Assembly: GCA_026122225.1 (NCBI GenBank)
Contig: JANEZZ010001570.1
Coordinates: forward strand, 5,704,501 to 5,768,500
From: Heloderma charlesbogerti
Taxonomy: Eukaryota; Chordata; Lepidosauria; Squamata; Helodermatidae
DNA length: 64,000 bases
Direction: 5' to 3'
The translations under genes and the position numbers were made by a program. Of this stretch, positions 43,502-55,815 are shown piece after piece. The notes beneath the pieces are model-generated. The model was not told where the DNA came from. It did no database searches and saw nothing but the letters and a program-made list of their open reading frames with translations. The number at the start of each line of letters is the position of its first letter. Position 1 is the first letter of the stretch.

Positions 43502-44125
43502 TTTAAGAACATGGGAAGCTGTGTTATACTGACTCGGTTTGCACATCGTGGCAGCAATGGTTGTTTAACCCAGGAATTTCCAGGGATAAGCCCAGTGTGC
43601 AAGCCATTTCCACTTTTAATTAACCCAGGAACACACTGTTCTTGGATTGTTTCATGACATGAGAACCCAGAAATTCTGGGTTGTTTATGGATTAAACAAC
43701 CCAGAGTTAACCTATGGGTTGTTGTTGGGTTAACTTTGGGTTGTTTAACCCATATAAACAACCCAGAGTTTCCGGGTTCGCATGTCACAAAACAACCCAA
43801 GAATGGGGCATTCCAATTAAAAGTGGAAATGGTTTGCACATGGCTTGCATGCTCCACTCATCCCTGGCAATTCCTGGGTTAAACAAGTAATAAACAACCC
43901 AGGAATTGCTGCCGTGAGAGGTGAACTGAGTCACTAAGTCAGACTGTTGATCTGTCTAGCTCAAGACTGCTTATGCTGACAGGCAGCAACTTTGCCTGAA
44001 GATGCTATGGATTGTATTTGGGACCTTTTACATGGACAGCATGTGTTCAATCACGGAGGTAGAGGTCTTTCTCCAAACCCTTCTACAACACTATTCTACA
44101 TGCAGTTGAGCTATAGTCCCTTCCC
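43502..44125 (-). mobile_element. tRNA-derived SINE split by a palindromic element
   Basis: The - strand tail AAGAACATGGGAAGCTGTG with TTATACTGA (43504-43533) is separated from the body, which resumes at about 43925 with AAGTCAGACTGTTGATCTG and TCTGTCTAGCTC. It continues to the A/B-box region near 44040-44120 (TGAGCTATAGTCCCTTCC). Removing 43536-43924 restores the usual SINE order. Confidence 0.75.
43536..43924. mobile_element. Palindromic MITE, about 390 bp, inside a SINE
   Basis: TCGTGGCAGCAATGGTTG and GAATTGCTGCCGTGAGAG form the outer inverted pair. Further in, AAGCCATTTCCACTTTTAAT pairs with ATTAAAAGTGGAAATGG, and the centre is dense in GGGTTGTTT / AAACAACCC in alternating orientation. 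ACTGACTC and ACTGAGTC at the borders resemble an 8-bp duplication (7 of 8). Confidence 0.7.
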
Positions 44126-45213
44126 CTAAAGGAACAGAATAATACTTAGTGTTTTGGGGGTGTGGTAAAGTGCATTACATAAATTATCTCAGAAATCATT
44201 ACAACAACCCTGAATTGTAGTATTATTTCTACATTACTTTCCCAAATGAAATGTAAAAAAAGAAAGAAAGCTGTCAGAAAGGATCATTGATCAGATAGGA
44301 GCAGATGGGATACACAACCCAGGAAAAACACCCAACAACTAATCATTATGTGCTCCATTAAAGAATAAAAATCCAGTGGGTTTACAACATAGACAGATAA
44401 GCCTTGTTTTGGTGCATTGGAAAGTAGATTTGTAGGCATGACATGAACTCGTTCACAATAAAGGGGTGCATGCAGATGTCAGTTTGTTATGCGAAATGTA
44501 AGGTTGCCAACCAACAGAGGAAAAAACCTGCCTGGTCTGCTCCTGTGCCATAGACAGGCAACCCTCTAGTTAAATGGTCAGGTTTGATGTGCAGCCTCAG
44601 CCTGATCCTACACTTGTTTGATTATTTATTTTATGAAAGGAACTTATATTGCACCCTTCAACTGGTTCCTAGGGCAGCTCACAAAAAGTTAAAATCACAA
44701 CTAATCAAATTAAAAGAAACAAGAACATTACAACACCATGGTAGTCAAGAACAGTCAGCAGAATTATAAACCAACACCAGGCATCATGAGAGCAACCTAC
44801 TGCTGGGGTAAATTATTCAGGCCAGCCAAATTTCATAGGTTTCAGAGTGGGGGGAGGCCAAAAACACATCCAAATATTGTATTAATCTTTGGCCATGGGC
44901 AAACCTAAATAATTTTTGGTCTTACTTTTAAATACAAGGTGGTTGAGGATTTTTCTCCCCCCCTTCCCCCCCCTTTTTTCCAACCAATCAACCCCCACCC
45001 CCCAAGCTTTGCGGACGCCTTCAAGCTCCTGGGCACAGCATGTTCCTGGGACAGAATCCCTCTCCAGAACAATGACATGTCATAACAAAGTGCTACTCCC
45101 TGCAGCTTTGTGGCCAAACTGGAAGTTGGAAGGGACTTACTGAAACTTCTGAAGGTGCTGGACAGGAGCACTCCATGTTGCAACATTTTGTTGCAGTTCT
45201 CAGTTGTTTTAAG
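44126..45213. other. No gene; AT-rich LINE-tail-like stretch
   Basis: 44620-44740 (TTATTTATTTTATGAAAGGAA, GGGCAGCTCACAAAAAG, AAATTAAAAGAAACAAG) resembles a CR1/L2-type 3' region on the - strand. A C-rich tract lies at 44955-45003. Nothing else was recognised. Confidence 0.4.
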
Positions 45214-45297
45214 GAGCAATCCTATACATGTTTAGACAGAAAAAAGTCCTGCGACTCCCAGCATGCTTGTTTCTGTCTAAACATGCGTAGGATTGCA
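45214..45297. repeat. Palindromic MITE-like element
   Basis: GCAATCCTATACATGTTTAG and CTAAACATGCGTAGGATTGC are inverted, with GACAGAAAAAAGTCC inside and a central CTCCCAGCATGC. Third related copy at 56761. AAGG and CCTT at the two borders are complementary, so they extend the repeat and do not mark a target duplication. Confidence 0.65.
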
Positions 45298-46554
45298 CCC
45301 TTAATCTCTTCCATATATGGATTTCAACCGATGTGCTCATGTGCTCTGTGCTACTGACTGCAGGTACAAGGGGGTAGGCTGAGTTTTTAAAAAATGTGGT
45401 CTCCCATAATCTCTGTCAGGAAAAAGGTAAGCCTTGCAGTGAAAAGATGACCACAGAGGTCATCCTGTAGTGGCCAAATGTTTTCATAGCAATGCAGCCA
45501 TATAGGAATTTATTCCATCTTGCACGATCTTGTCAAATAATAGTTAGAATCATCATCGTCATCATCTCCAGTCTTCCCATATATATTGGAGGAAAGGCCA
45601 GAGGTACTCTTACAAGCAAACCTTACTCAGAAGTAAGTTCCACTATGTTCAGTGGGGCTTGCTCCAGGTAAGTGAGTAAAGGATTGTAGCCTGAGCAGAG
45701 TTTCTCTCTCTACTGAAAGAGCAGGGTTTGTCTCCAATTAACCATTTAGAGTTATCCCATCCAAACAAATGGACTTCTTATGAATAAGTGGATTGCATGA
45801 AGGCTCCTTCACAGATAGAAAACTACAACTAGACTTCTCCATCTTTTGGTTTAAACAGTAAACACCGGGGTTATCAGAATTACTTATTAGCTGGCACATT
45901 TTTAAAAAGAACACTTTGTTGTTTCTCTTCCTACACCAGCCAAACAAAAAACAAACAAAAAAAGCTTGAAACTAAACCAGACACAGATGAGTTGGGTTGA
46001 AGAGCACATCTAGGCTTCACTTCTCCCTTTTTTTCTTTTTGCAAGCTGCGGAAATCCCCCTACTCTACTCCTTTTCCCACACACAATCGTTTATCAACTA
46101 TTTTATTATTTATAAGCATTCCTATCCCTAAGATTTCATTAATCCCACACTTTTTCCAGGCTTTGCCTAGTGCTGTTGAATTTCTGCCTTTAGCAGTTGT
46201 GTGAATGGCAGTAACTCAACAGGTAAAGCCCTTTTTCATCACTTCATCTTCTGGGTAAGCTGGGACCTGGGCAGGACAAGGCAGGGCAGGGAAGGGAGTT
46301 TGTCTGTTTGTTTATTTCTTGCATATTTCCAAGAAATCTTTTTTCACCTGCTAATTTCAGCAGATCAGGATACTATTAAAGGTACCTTAGTATGCTTTTT
46401 CTGTTGTCCTGATATGTATGCTGCGCTTGCAGGTTTCCCTCCATGCTGAGTTTCTTCCTTTCTTAAAGCAGTTAAAGGCACAGGAATGAAACCAGAAAAG
46501 ATACAAGAATCCTGCCCTGGTCTTTATTGTAGAACAAATATAGTGACCACCATT
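45298..46554. other. Nothing recognised except a small repeat
   Basis: 45617-45690 (CCTTACTCAGAAGTAAGTTC, CAGTGGGGCTTGCTCC, AAAGGATTGTAGCC) is one of the dispersed CAATCCTA-type repeats. No gene was seen. Confidence 0.4.
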
Positions 46555-46960
46555 ATTTATTTTATTTGCTTATACCACCCTTTAACCTTATAACCAGGAT
46601 GGTTTACAAAAAAGAATAAAACAATTAATATAGATAGCTTTATCCCATCCTTCAACAGAAGCACTTCTAGGGCAGCTAGCAAAACCAGTGTAAAAACCCC
46701 CACACACAATAAAAACAGTAAAACCTTAAAACAAGAGATTAAAGACAAGGCAAGAATAAAACAGCTAAAATGTTGCAATGTAAAACATATATCATCAGTG
46801 GTCTAAAGGCCTGGGAAAATAAAAAGATGTCCACCTGGCAGTGAAAAGACAAGAGTTGCTCCTGGGCAAGCTTCCCTGGGAAGAGCGTTCCAAAGGTGTG
46901 GTGCCACAACTGAGAAGGCCCTCTTCCCAAGCACCTTGTCTCATCTCAGACAGCAGGGAC
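46555..46960 (-). mobile_element. CR1/L2-type LINE, C-terminal ORF2 remnant and 3' region
   Basis: On the - strand, 46930-46840 encodes a degraded SQLWHHTFGTLFPGKL, the well-known end of CR1/L2 reverse-transcriptase proteins (AP-LWNSLP type). AT-rich 3' sequence follows to 46555, with two copies of a TTTATTTTATTTGC / TAAAAC-type tail. It is 5'-truncated and inactive. Confidence 0.6.
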
Positions 46961-48756
46961 ACCTGGGGTATTATGATGTGTGGGGTGCAAGAATGAGAGA
47001 CAGACAGACAGGGCCTTGTTCTTTTGGTACAAAAAGAAACAAGCATGATATGGCTCCTTGCTTACTCACCACACCCCCTACACAACAGGTGATGATCCAC
47101 CAAACCAAAAAACCAAATGCCACTTACTAGTCATCGATGACATCCCTTTGATAGAACTCCTGTGTTTGCTTCCTGCCTGGGGCTGGAGAGGTGGGGGAAG
47201 TATTGTCAAGGTATTCTCCACTCCATACTGGAGAAGCAGCCAGCCACTGGCTTTTATGGTGTATGAAACATTATCCATTGCAATGGTTTTTAGAACCTCT
47301 ACTGTCCTGTCACAGGGCCAGCCCTACCATTAGTCAAGAGTGAGGTGAGCCAGCTCACACGACTGATTTTGAGTATCTTGAAAGGGCAACAAATTGTTAG
47401 TTATTTAATTTATTATTACCATATTTTTTTACAGCCATGGAGCGGGAGAGGTGCTTATCAGATATCCTGCCTCAGGTGCCAAAATAATTTGTCTCGTCTT
47501 GAGTACCATGTATCTTGACTTGTCCACTTGTCTGCCAAGAAACATCTACACATCTGTCATGGAACCCTTGGAGGTACTAGCAGAGGATTCTGGGAAGAGG
47601 CAGCTCACTCAGATCAATGACACTAGCAGGGCTGGGCCCTGCCATTATGAAGAGTGAAGCAATTGCCTCAGGCAGCAGATGATGAGAGGCAGCAGTTGCA
47701 GTACCCCAGGTGTTCATCTTGGCCTTGCCTGCCATTCCCTCTGTTGGAGGACAGAGCCATGTGTGCCACACAGTCTGCCCTGCACCCCCTAAACTAGCCT
47801 GCTGTCCCCAGCTATAGTGGAGGATTCTATCCCATCACCAGTATTGAAGTAAGGTTCAGTCAGCTTCTGTATGTGGAATGGAGGAGGGGGTGCCACCTTA
47901 TCCTTCACATCAGGCAGCAAAATGTCTTTGGACTGCCCCGTGCCCATCTGGTCTTACTGGCCATGCCTATTTGGTCTCACATTTACTCTGTGCGAAGAAG
48001 AGTGCAGCCTAGAATTTGTCCAACACATCTCTATAGCTAGGCATTGCTGGGAAACATTGGCTGTAGCAGAAGGCAAGCTCCTCAGGGAAGTGTGTCACTC
48101 CTGAGCTTCTCCATAAAGAACTCTTGATAAGCTTCCAAGGAGTTCCAGGAGTCCAAAGAACATTGTTTGAGAACAACTGGTCGATTGAGTGCCCACAAAA
48201 TTACAACACAAATAAAAAGCCCTAGTACCCCCAAAAAAGTGCTTTCAGATTACTCCCGTATTGGAAAACCACATTCCTAGGCAGTCAAGAAGCATTTGTT
48301 CCTACCTTATTCTGTTAGCAAGAAATTTTACAGACTATGCCACTCTACTATTGAATTAAATTGCTTAAGTTCAGAGTGATTTAAATTCAAAATAAGAATG
48401 TGTTGACACAAGTAATGAAAGATTTCACATCACTATCCAGAATGTCTTCATCCAATATTCAGTTTACAAAGTCTTTTAAGCATTGCACAACAGGCGACTT
48501 CCTAACTGCCATTTCACCACTGTTGAACTAAATATTGCAAGGATGGATATGTAAACAGATATTCCATCTGATTAAGTAGCAGCCACTAATATTTGCTTTA
48601 ACATTTCTATTGGATTCAGCAGGCATAACATGTGCAGTATGGGGCACACTCTTGTTGACAGGATTGCTAGGTCCAGGCCCTGAGAGGTCTCCTGTCCAAG
48701 TCTTAGGTTGTTTAAAACTGTATATGAATCTACTCCTTTTAGCATGGTGTAATTAA
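46961..48756. other. Nothing recognised
   Basis: Several short open frames on both strands without homology or splice context. No leucine-rich-repeat or TIR-like fragments were seen. Confidence 0.4.
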
Positions 48757-48893
48757 AGCAGGGATGGGGAATATGTGGTCTTCCAGATGTCGTTGGACTG
48801 CAAGTCCCATCATCCCTCATCACTGGCTATCTGGCTATGGGTGATGATGGGAGCTGTAGCCCACCAACATTTGGAAGGCCACATGTTCCCCAG
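48757..48893. mobile_element. hAT-like MITE (GGGGAA...TTCCCC family)
   Basis: GGGATGGGGAATATGTGGTC with TTCCAGATGTCGTTGGACTG pairs with CCACCAACATTTGGAAGGCC and ACATGTTCCCC. The inner CCCATCATCCCT / TGATGATGGGAG pair is clear. It lies at the head of a SINE. Confidence 0.65.
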
Positions 48894-49060
48894 TTAGAGT
48901 ATCTGACTAGGACTGGGCAGATTTGGGTTCAAATTCCTACCCAGCCATGGAGCTCACTGGGTGAACCTGGGCCAGTCACTATCTCTCACCCTAACCTACC
49001 TCACAGGTTTCTTGTGAGGATAAAATGGAGGGTGGCATACACATGTTCTGAGCTACATGG
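48894..49060 (+). mobile_element. tRNA-derived SINE, second family
   Basis: Starts inside the head (GTTAGAGTATCTGACTAGG), with a B-box-like GGTTCAAATTCC. GGAGCTCACTGGGTGAACC, CTAACCTACCTCACAGG and GTGAGGATAAAATGGAGG follow. The 5' end of the head has probably been displaced by the MITE at 48757-48893, as at 11204-11500. Confidence 0.75.
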
Positions 49061-49094
49061 ATGAACAATGGGATATACATGTCATAAAATCAAC

Positions 49095-49314
49095 ACAGTA
49101 CCCAATGTTGTCCCAGTGCTAGCACAAAGGACGTTGCCGTAGCATAAACCAATGCTTGCACAATGGAACTAGCACAATGGTAAACTGGTGCTTCGCGAGA
49201 CAATTCTGGCAGTGAGTTGCTGCTTTTCCCATTGGTTTATTTCCATTGTGCAAGAACTGGATTATGCAAGCACAACATCAATAATGCTAGTGTTGGGACA
49301 ACACTGGATACTAC
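49095..49314. mobile_element. MITE, family B, 220 bp
   Basis: 30-bp inverted ends: ACAGTACCCAATGTTGTCCC at 49095 and GGGACAACACTGGATACTAC ending at 49314, with AGTGCTAGCA / TGCTAGTGTT inside. The interior AAACCAATGC..., GCACAATGG and CCATTGTGC forms further inverted pairs. Same family as 40072. Confidence 0.75.
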
Positions 49315-50129
49315 CAAAATATTCTTACATGGAGCTTCCGCTACTCTCCCGCCCAGGAACTGATGAAGTCCATCCCCACTTAACCTTAACAAAGCTACAT
49401 GATTAACAGTTACATTCCAAAAGAATGAAAGTCTATGACTGGAGGGACAGAGAATGAAGGAAACAATTCTCAGTTCTCAGAATTGTTCTGGTTTCTTTTT
49501 GAAAGATGAATTGATTCAGATATGCCTCCTTGGCTGCAATCGTATACCCACTTACCTGGGAGTAAGATCTATTGTACTCACACGGTGACAGTTTGCTTCT
49601 ACAACAACTTGTTCAATATTTACCTTTCTGTCATGGCCACTCCGCTACTTTTCTTCTGCTCTGTCACCATGCAGAAAGAAACAGGCTGACTCTCTCATAT
49701 TCCCTTGTAGTGAAGGAGGAAGAGAGATGTTACCTTTTTTTAAAAAAGGGGAGAGCGAAGACACTACACAGGAGGACAAAAATAGTCACTCTTTATGGTA
49801 GAAGTGGCTGCACTGTTTCTTTCAAGCATCTCAGGGAAAAAGCATAAAATTACTAGGTGCTTCAGCTGTACTATAACATTATGCTACTGTTGGTCTTGGG
49901 CAAATCCTATAGCAGAAGGGGACCATCCAGCAGTAATTACAGCATTAAAACCAGTGTGAATATGCTATAATACAATGTTAGCTGACACACAACAGTAATT
50001 CCATCAGTATGCGGGCATAAAAAAAGCCCCCCAGATGAACAGACACTGACTGGATTCTGTTATTTTGCTCATGGATCCTTCCTGACAAATCCACATGGGT
50101 ACAGCTGTAGTCCTGAGGTCCTGATTTCA
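49315..50129. other. Nothing recognised
   Basis: 49535-49570 (GGCTGCAATCGTATACCCAC, TTACCTGGGAGTAAGATC) is half of the dispersed CAATCCTA repeat. Otherwise no features. Confidence 0.4.
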
Positions 50130-50390
50130 CTGTACTCTTGGCTGTGTTCAGACATAATGATAAAACTATGGTTTATTGTTATAGGAATGAAGTTAGGAAA
50201 GATTTGAACTTGCATGCTCCCCAGTCCCCTTTCTTCCTCCAGCAAGGCCACTAGAAGGAGAATGGAAGTTTTTGCTTCCGTTTTCAGATAACCCTAGTTT
50301 ACCATTACATTAACCCTAGTTTACCATTACATTAGAACTTTAAACAATGGTTAACCTCAACTATGGTTTATAGAAACAAGCCAGCTTCAT
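50130..50390. mobile_element. Inverted-repeat MITE remnant with a 25-bp tandem duplication
   Basis: CAGACATAATGATAAAACTA with TATGGTTTATTG at the left and CAACTATGGTTTATAG at the right. Inside, AACCCTAGTTTACCATTACA is present twice in tandem at about 50290-50338. It resembles the AAACTATGGTTTA elements near 17590 and 17900. Confidence 0.5.
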
Positions 50391-50514
50391 ATATCTCTTG
50401 AGTCTACAATCTCATGGAAAGAAAAACTATGCAGGCAGATGGTCCATTAGAAGAAGAAAAAATCCAAACTGCAACAATGGACTACCTAAAAGTCACAAAG
50501 AGGTGAGCAAAGTT

Positions 50515-50840
50515 TTGAGTTTATTTATTAATTTGGTTAGATAGTGAATTTTCATCCTACCCTTCAATAAAAACAAAGTCTCATGGTGGCGTACAATCAA
50601 ATAAACACACCATAAAACCTCAATGACAACACTAGGACAACAGAAGAATAAAACCAAGGAGCAAGATAAAACCAGAGTCAAATCATGTTTCAAAAAGGCA
50701 TGGACACATTTTTTATTTTATTTTTTTTACAAAAAGCCCTTTGGTGCTGAAAAGACATCAACATGGGAGTCAGACTAGCCTCCCTAGGGAGAGAGTTTTA
50801 AAGTTGGGGTGCCACAGCTGAGAAGGCTGGGATGCCAGGA
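50515..50840 (-). mobile_element. CR1/L2-type LINE 3' remnant
   Basis: GTGCCACAGCTGAGAAGGCTG and GAGAGAGTTTTAAAGTTGGGG on the + strand are the complement of the LINE C-terminal coding end. AT-rich 3' sequence to 50515 follows. Same type as 46555-46960. Confidence 0.6.
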
Positions 50841-52274
50841 AGTTTCACAGATGGCATACCAGCTTCAGCTGGCGGAAGGTGATGCATGCCATGGCTTCTA
50901 GAGATGTAGGCCTCTGGTGACAAGGCTCTATCAGTCAGTGCACCCCTGCCCAGTATTAGCATCTGATGTGGTTGGGTAAATGCTGGGGCCTATGGTTCCT
51001 GAAGGGACCTGTGCTGCTGATGCTGGCTTCATTTTTTAAAAAATGTTTTTTAAAACATGGGCTCCAAAGGCATTCTGAAGAAATTCAGATAAATGGCTGC
51101 TGTAACGGCTTTGTCTGGTACTTCTGTTTTCAGTACTAGGCTGCCTAGCCCTGCTGCTACCTGTCATGGCATTGTCCACCCTACCACTTCTTGGTAAGTT
51201 TGTGAGGGAGGGACCACCAGGACAGTGCTGGGGGGTGGGTGCCTCAGAGAGCACCTTGCTCAGAACTCCCTCAAATCCAGTGCCAGGCCTGGTACACCAG
51301 TCATCATCTCTACAGTCACATGAACTTGCTAACTACTTTTTCCTCAGGAAACTAAAACTCTTTGATCAGAATTATCAATGTCAACTAATCAATTTTATTT
51401 CCTTTAACTGAAGGCTGGAGTGTAAACTAGACAACAACAAATGTATTTACAAAATTTAAAATAAGACAGGCAAAATACGAAAAGTTAGTACCAGATGCAG
51501 ACCAACAACAAAAAAGACCTTTTCATATACACACATCACAGATACATCAATGAATCCTTTGCAATCATTCTTCATTTTCTAATTAAGAGGGAAAGCCAAA
51601 AATTTGTGTACATTCTGTAATAAATGGGAGTTTATCAGATTAAAAAGGCACCACTTCGTCCACAAGTAACACAGGAAATAACCACTTTGCTCTAAGATCA
51701 GTATATGAAAACAGACTTAAAGATAATCGGTTAAATCCTCAACTGACCCAGATTCAGAGAATTTAGAACATTGTTCTAAACTTAACTTTTTGATATTGAC
51801 CTTCCAAATATTTCATCTGCATTGTTTCAAATGTAAGAGCTGAGAATGCCCATCTGGTTGGATGGAAAAGCAAACTGATACATAACTATGCCAGTACCAG
51901 ATTACAGAAAACGACAGTTAAGATCTCAGACTGAGTTCCAAGTGTAGATATAGAGGGTGAGAAACAAAACAGGGGTTGATAAAAAACATGCCTCATACCA
52001 CCTTGAGATAATTTATGTTGCCCAACCTGCACATCTGAGCTCTGTAAAATAGCACAGAAACCATTTTAGATTTTTTTTAAAAAAAACACCTTTGAGTTGT
52101 ATCTAATTAACCCCTCCTATTGACAGAATAGCTTCTGCCAGCAGAAAGGGGAGGGGCAATCCCCCCTCCCACAGTCCTCTGCAAACCCTCAAGATCAACT
52201 CCAGAGGACTGGGGGACTCTTTGGAGCAGATCTGGGTTTATTGTTGCCTCTCCGTTATAAACCGTGTATCTCAG
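50841..52274. other. Nothing recognised
   Basis: AT-rich from 51400 onward. No gene, RNA or named repeat. Confidence 0.4.
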
Positions 52275-52615
52275 GGCTTTTCTACATGAGGCTATTAATC
52301 CGCTGCATCTCCTTTCAGATTCATTGCAGAATCAAGATCTGAGCACTACATGAGGAGTGTTTCCTTTCCTGCTTGTTCGCTACATAACCTCTAGGTGGCA
52401 CTGTGCTATAGTGGAATAGCGTAAATACACAAAATCATGCTTAGTTTTGCCAGTCAGAAATAATATCCCATTTTCCCTGCTCTAAAAAAACTCACAGAAA
52501 GTGGTGTTTACAAACAGAAAAGAAACCAGAGGGTCAGGACATTGTCTAAAGAACCCGTAAACAACTGTGAGTAGGGAATGATGAGCACAGAACAAATGCC
52601 TTGTGTAGAAAAGTC
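52275..52615. mobile_element. MITE related to family A, 341 bp
   Basis: Inverted ends GGCTTTTCTACATGAG and CTTGTGTAGAAAAGTC. The interior AACCTCTAGGTGGCACTGTG and TATAGTGGAATAGCG matches 39375-39709. Flanks CTCAG / CTGAG fit a 5-bp duplication at 4 of 5 positions. Confidence 0.65.
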
Positions 52616-52968
52616 CTGAGGCATTCAGTGAGAAAACAATCCCAAGAAGGAAAGAGACTAAACTTGGTTTATGGCCAAACACAAGAACTTTATGTAGTTT
52701 TAATTAAGATACAACTTCCCTTTTACAACGGTAATTAAAGATTACAGGCTTACTTCTGAAGGCCCATCTCAGAAAGAGACAACAGCACCATTTTATCTGC
52801 ACACAGAAAGATGGTTCAATAGAACTTTTGGTGGAAACAATTCCAGAATGATTAATGTAACTCAGGCATTATATACCGAACTGTGACTTGACCGTAGTTA
52901 CAATAGCAATGGTGTACTAGTGAGTGTGCGCTATAGGTGATGTACTTCACACTGAAAGTAATTGCTGC

Positions 52969-53001
<33 letters not shown>

Positions 53002-53320
53002 GCAGTTATTGCTACTAGTTAGAAGTACAGGAATGGACAGGAAAGTGTTATACAACAGGGTGTAGCAGAACACACAGCTGGCGTGAACAAATATCTTGGG
53101 CTGTTATGGGAGAATCTCCCCAACTAGAACCTTGGAGTATCAATGGTGGTACAAGTGGTAGTCTCACAATTATGCATCAGGCAGTGTTGTAACTCTTCTA
53201 ATTTACTCCTCTAGAAACATATACATAACCAACGTAAAAGAAAATACCACCAGCACTAATTTCTCACTACTGATGTAGTTCAGTTATGCATATGGGGTGA
53301 TGGGCCTGGTTAAGACACAG
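52616..53320. other. No gene; ATT microsatellite
   Basis: An uninterrupted TTA/ATT repeat runs from about 52966 to 53000. Nothing else was recognised. Confidence 0.6.
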
Positions 53321-53685
53321 GGCTTCATCACACAGAGCTTTATCCTGCGACTGAGGTTGCTCCTTCACGGAAGTCTGCGGGCTCTTGACATGACGCGACC
53401 CTGCCGTGACCCTCCTGCACTAAATGCCCTTTGTTCCGTTTTTAAATAGATCGCCAATAAAGAGCTATCAAATTACCCCATTGTGTTCCGCTTGAGTTCC
53501 TTCCATGAAAAACGGAAAAGGGGCAAGTAGAGGAGTGAGATCAATGAAAGATAATGGAAGACTCAGATACAGGGAGAAGCGAGGGTGGGAGTGCATGTAA
53601 AGGGAGTCAGTGGTGATCCTGCATTTAAAACGGAAACAGAAAGCCCCATTTTAAATGCAGGATTTTAGGCTGGTGTAGAAATGCC
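53321..53685 (-). mobile_element. MITE family A, 365 bp, with 5-bp duplication
   Basis: Starts GGCTTCATCACACAGAGC and ends GGCTGGTGTAGAAATGCC. CACAG is repeated exactly at 53316-53320 and 53686-53690. The interior (CACTAAATGCCCTTTG, AGCTATCAAATTACCCC, GATCCTGCATTTAAAACGG) matches 55835 in inverse orientation. Confidence 0.75.
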
Positions 53686-55639
53686 CACAGTCCTTTCCTA
53701 TTTCTCTTCTCAGTACACAGAACCCCAGCAAGGAGCAAGGCTGCCAACTTTTGTGGAAAAGTGTAAGCCTCATGGTTTTAGAGGTTTCCTAAGAAGTTGC
53801 AAGTCGCAGGTCTGTCCTCCTCTCAAGAGTTAGTTCGATGTGGCAGTACTTCAGGCTGTGCAAAAATATCAAACATAGTTGCAGCACTCTTTACAAATTC
53901 ATAAACTAACAATCCTAATGGTTATTTTTAAACCAGGTCCACAGCTGGTCTAATTTTTTTTTAATATGGAAAAAGAAAAGAAGTATATTTCCACACAAAG
54001 CTCAAATTATTGGAGAAAAGATAGGGAACCTTTAAGGAAATCCACTAGCCCCACCCCAACTTCCATCATTTTGAATCCAACAGTGGGGCTTGTGTAAAGT
54101 TTTAAAACCAGTACCACTTCTTAAATGAAAACTAAATTTAACAAATGGGAAAAGAGGTCAGAAAACCATGAGTTTTGTGGGCCATCTATGCAGTCCAATA
54201 TTCTGAGGGCTGATTGACACAGCAGTTTTTGTTCTACATGTACACAGCCTGAGCTGTTCTCCTCAGCCATGTGTGCACCCACCATTTTTGTGGAGAAACA
54301 TCCATGGGAATCAGCTTGAGCGTGGATACAGCCATGCTGGTCAATGACAATGTCTGTGATCACGTCAGCACATTTTTTAGTGACCGTATATTCAGAAATC
54401 ACTGCTAGCTGCATCTGTTTAATATCAGTTGTCACAATGCCACTTTTCCTTACAAGTGTCCCCAGAATGGCTGAGGCTGGTGATTTTGGACAGTTTTAAT
54501 GTCTTTTGAAACTCCTTTTTATTATTTGTTTTGCCTTTTTTTAAAAAAACAACTTTTTGTTTTGTTTTGACCATTTTCTTTGCTATATCTACCTGAAAAC
54601 CTTTAACCTCGCCTTGCAGGTATGCTGTCTAATGCTTACTCCTGTGTAACCAAGCACTTCTTACTTCTGAATAGACATGCATAAGCTTTTTTTTTTTTTT
54701 TTTACTGTGCTACTTTTGTACTGTGCTAAATGGTTTTTGTACTATGCTACTTTTTGCACCGGTACTTCTGAGCAGACATGAAAAGTGGTAGTTGGGGAAT
54801 GCTTTTTGGTGGGCATGCAAAGGATTGTGGATGTTGTCAGAACATGCTGCTGGGTTCCAAAGGCTGCTGGGTTCCAAAGGCTGGTTTTCTGTGTAGCTCT
54901 GATGATTATATCAGTTTTGCAATCATGCGCTCTCTGTCCGTTTGCAATGGTTGATGAAGATGTGGGGATCCTGCAAACACACACAATGTTTGCACTCATG
55001 ATCTTAAAGTCACTTGATTCTCCTTCTAATGGGAATTGTTACTGGAACAGGAAAGTGACGGTTCAAAGGAGTGCTTCTGTTTGGCTGAGTCCCCCCCCCC
55101 CCGCTTTGCACGCATGATCTCAGCTGTGGGCAACCACTCTGAAAGTGTCTTCCTTTTTGCTTTATTCCTTCTACCGCCAGGCTGATGGGAGAGGTCCTTG
55201 GTAGTAGGGCATAGACTCTCCCCAAGCAGCTGGACAACCTAGAGTGTTCAGGCCAATACTAGCCTGTTGAGCCAGCCTATCAGTAATTTTTTTTTTGCAG
55301 AATCCTTGTAAAGAAGGGGGTCTACCAGTAGGAGAAGTCTACCCCCCTCCCAGAGTTCTAAGCAGAGTGTAACTCCTTTGTTTTTTCTGGGCAGAAATGG
55401 CTGGGTTTCAAGAATCTCACTTGTATGGAGGATGCTTGCTACACCCCCACTCAGTAGAAGGGAGGGATCAGATAGACAGTGTTTTTCCCTTCAGACTGAA
55501 CAGCATATTTTAATCCCTCTTTAAGTTGCTATGCAAACAGTACAGAAGTAAAGCATTTTACTGGTGAAGGTCACTCCAAATGTCACCAATTTGCAGATAT
55601 CTGGCATGAATACTCTGGAACATGTGAGGCAGATGTATT
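53686..55639. other. Nothing recognised
   Basis: Contains an 18-bp tandem TGCTGGGTTCCAAAGGC at 54849-54885, a T-run at 54689-54705 and fragments of the dispersed repeat (CTTACTCCTGTGTAACC, GAATAGACATGCATAAG) near 54640-54685. Open frames on both strands (54121-54435, 54785-55117) have no recognisable product. No TLR8-like sequence was seen. Confidence 0.4.
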
Positions 55640-55815
55640 GATAGAGGATGGAACATTGCTCAGTGGTATAGCACATGTTATGTATTCAGAAGGTCCCAGG
55701 GTTAATTGCTGGCATTTCCCATTGGGAAAAAAAACTGATCAGGTAACACATAATAAGCAAGATCTTAATCCAAGACCTTGGCGTGCCACTGCCAGTCAGA
55801 GTAGATGGAACACTG
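55640..55815 (+). mobile_element. tRNA-derived SINE, diverged
   Basis: GAACATTGCTCAGTGGTATAGC (A box), AAGGTCCCAGGGTTAATTGC (B-box region) and CGTGCCACTGCCAGTCAGAG. Same family as 35613. Confidence 0.7.

Noticed and set aside
54121..55237. Open frames on both strands near 54-55 kb
   Set aside because: Checked for TLR8 similarity and none was seen; no splice context or recognisable domain.
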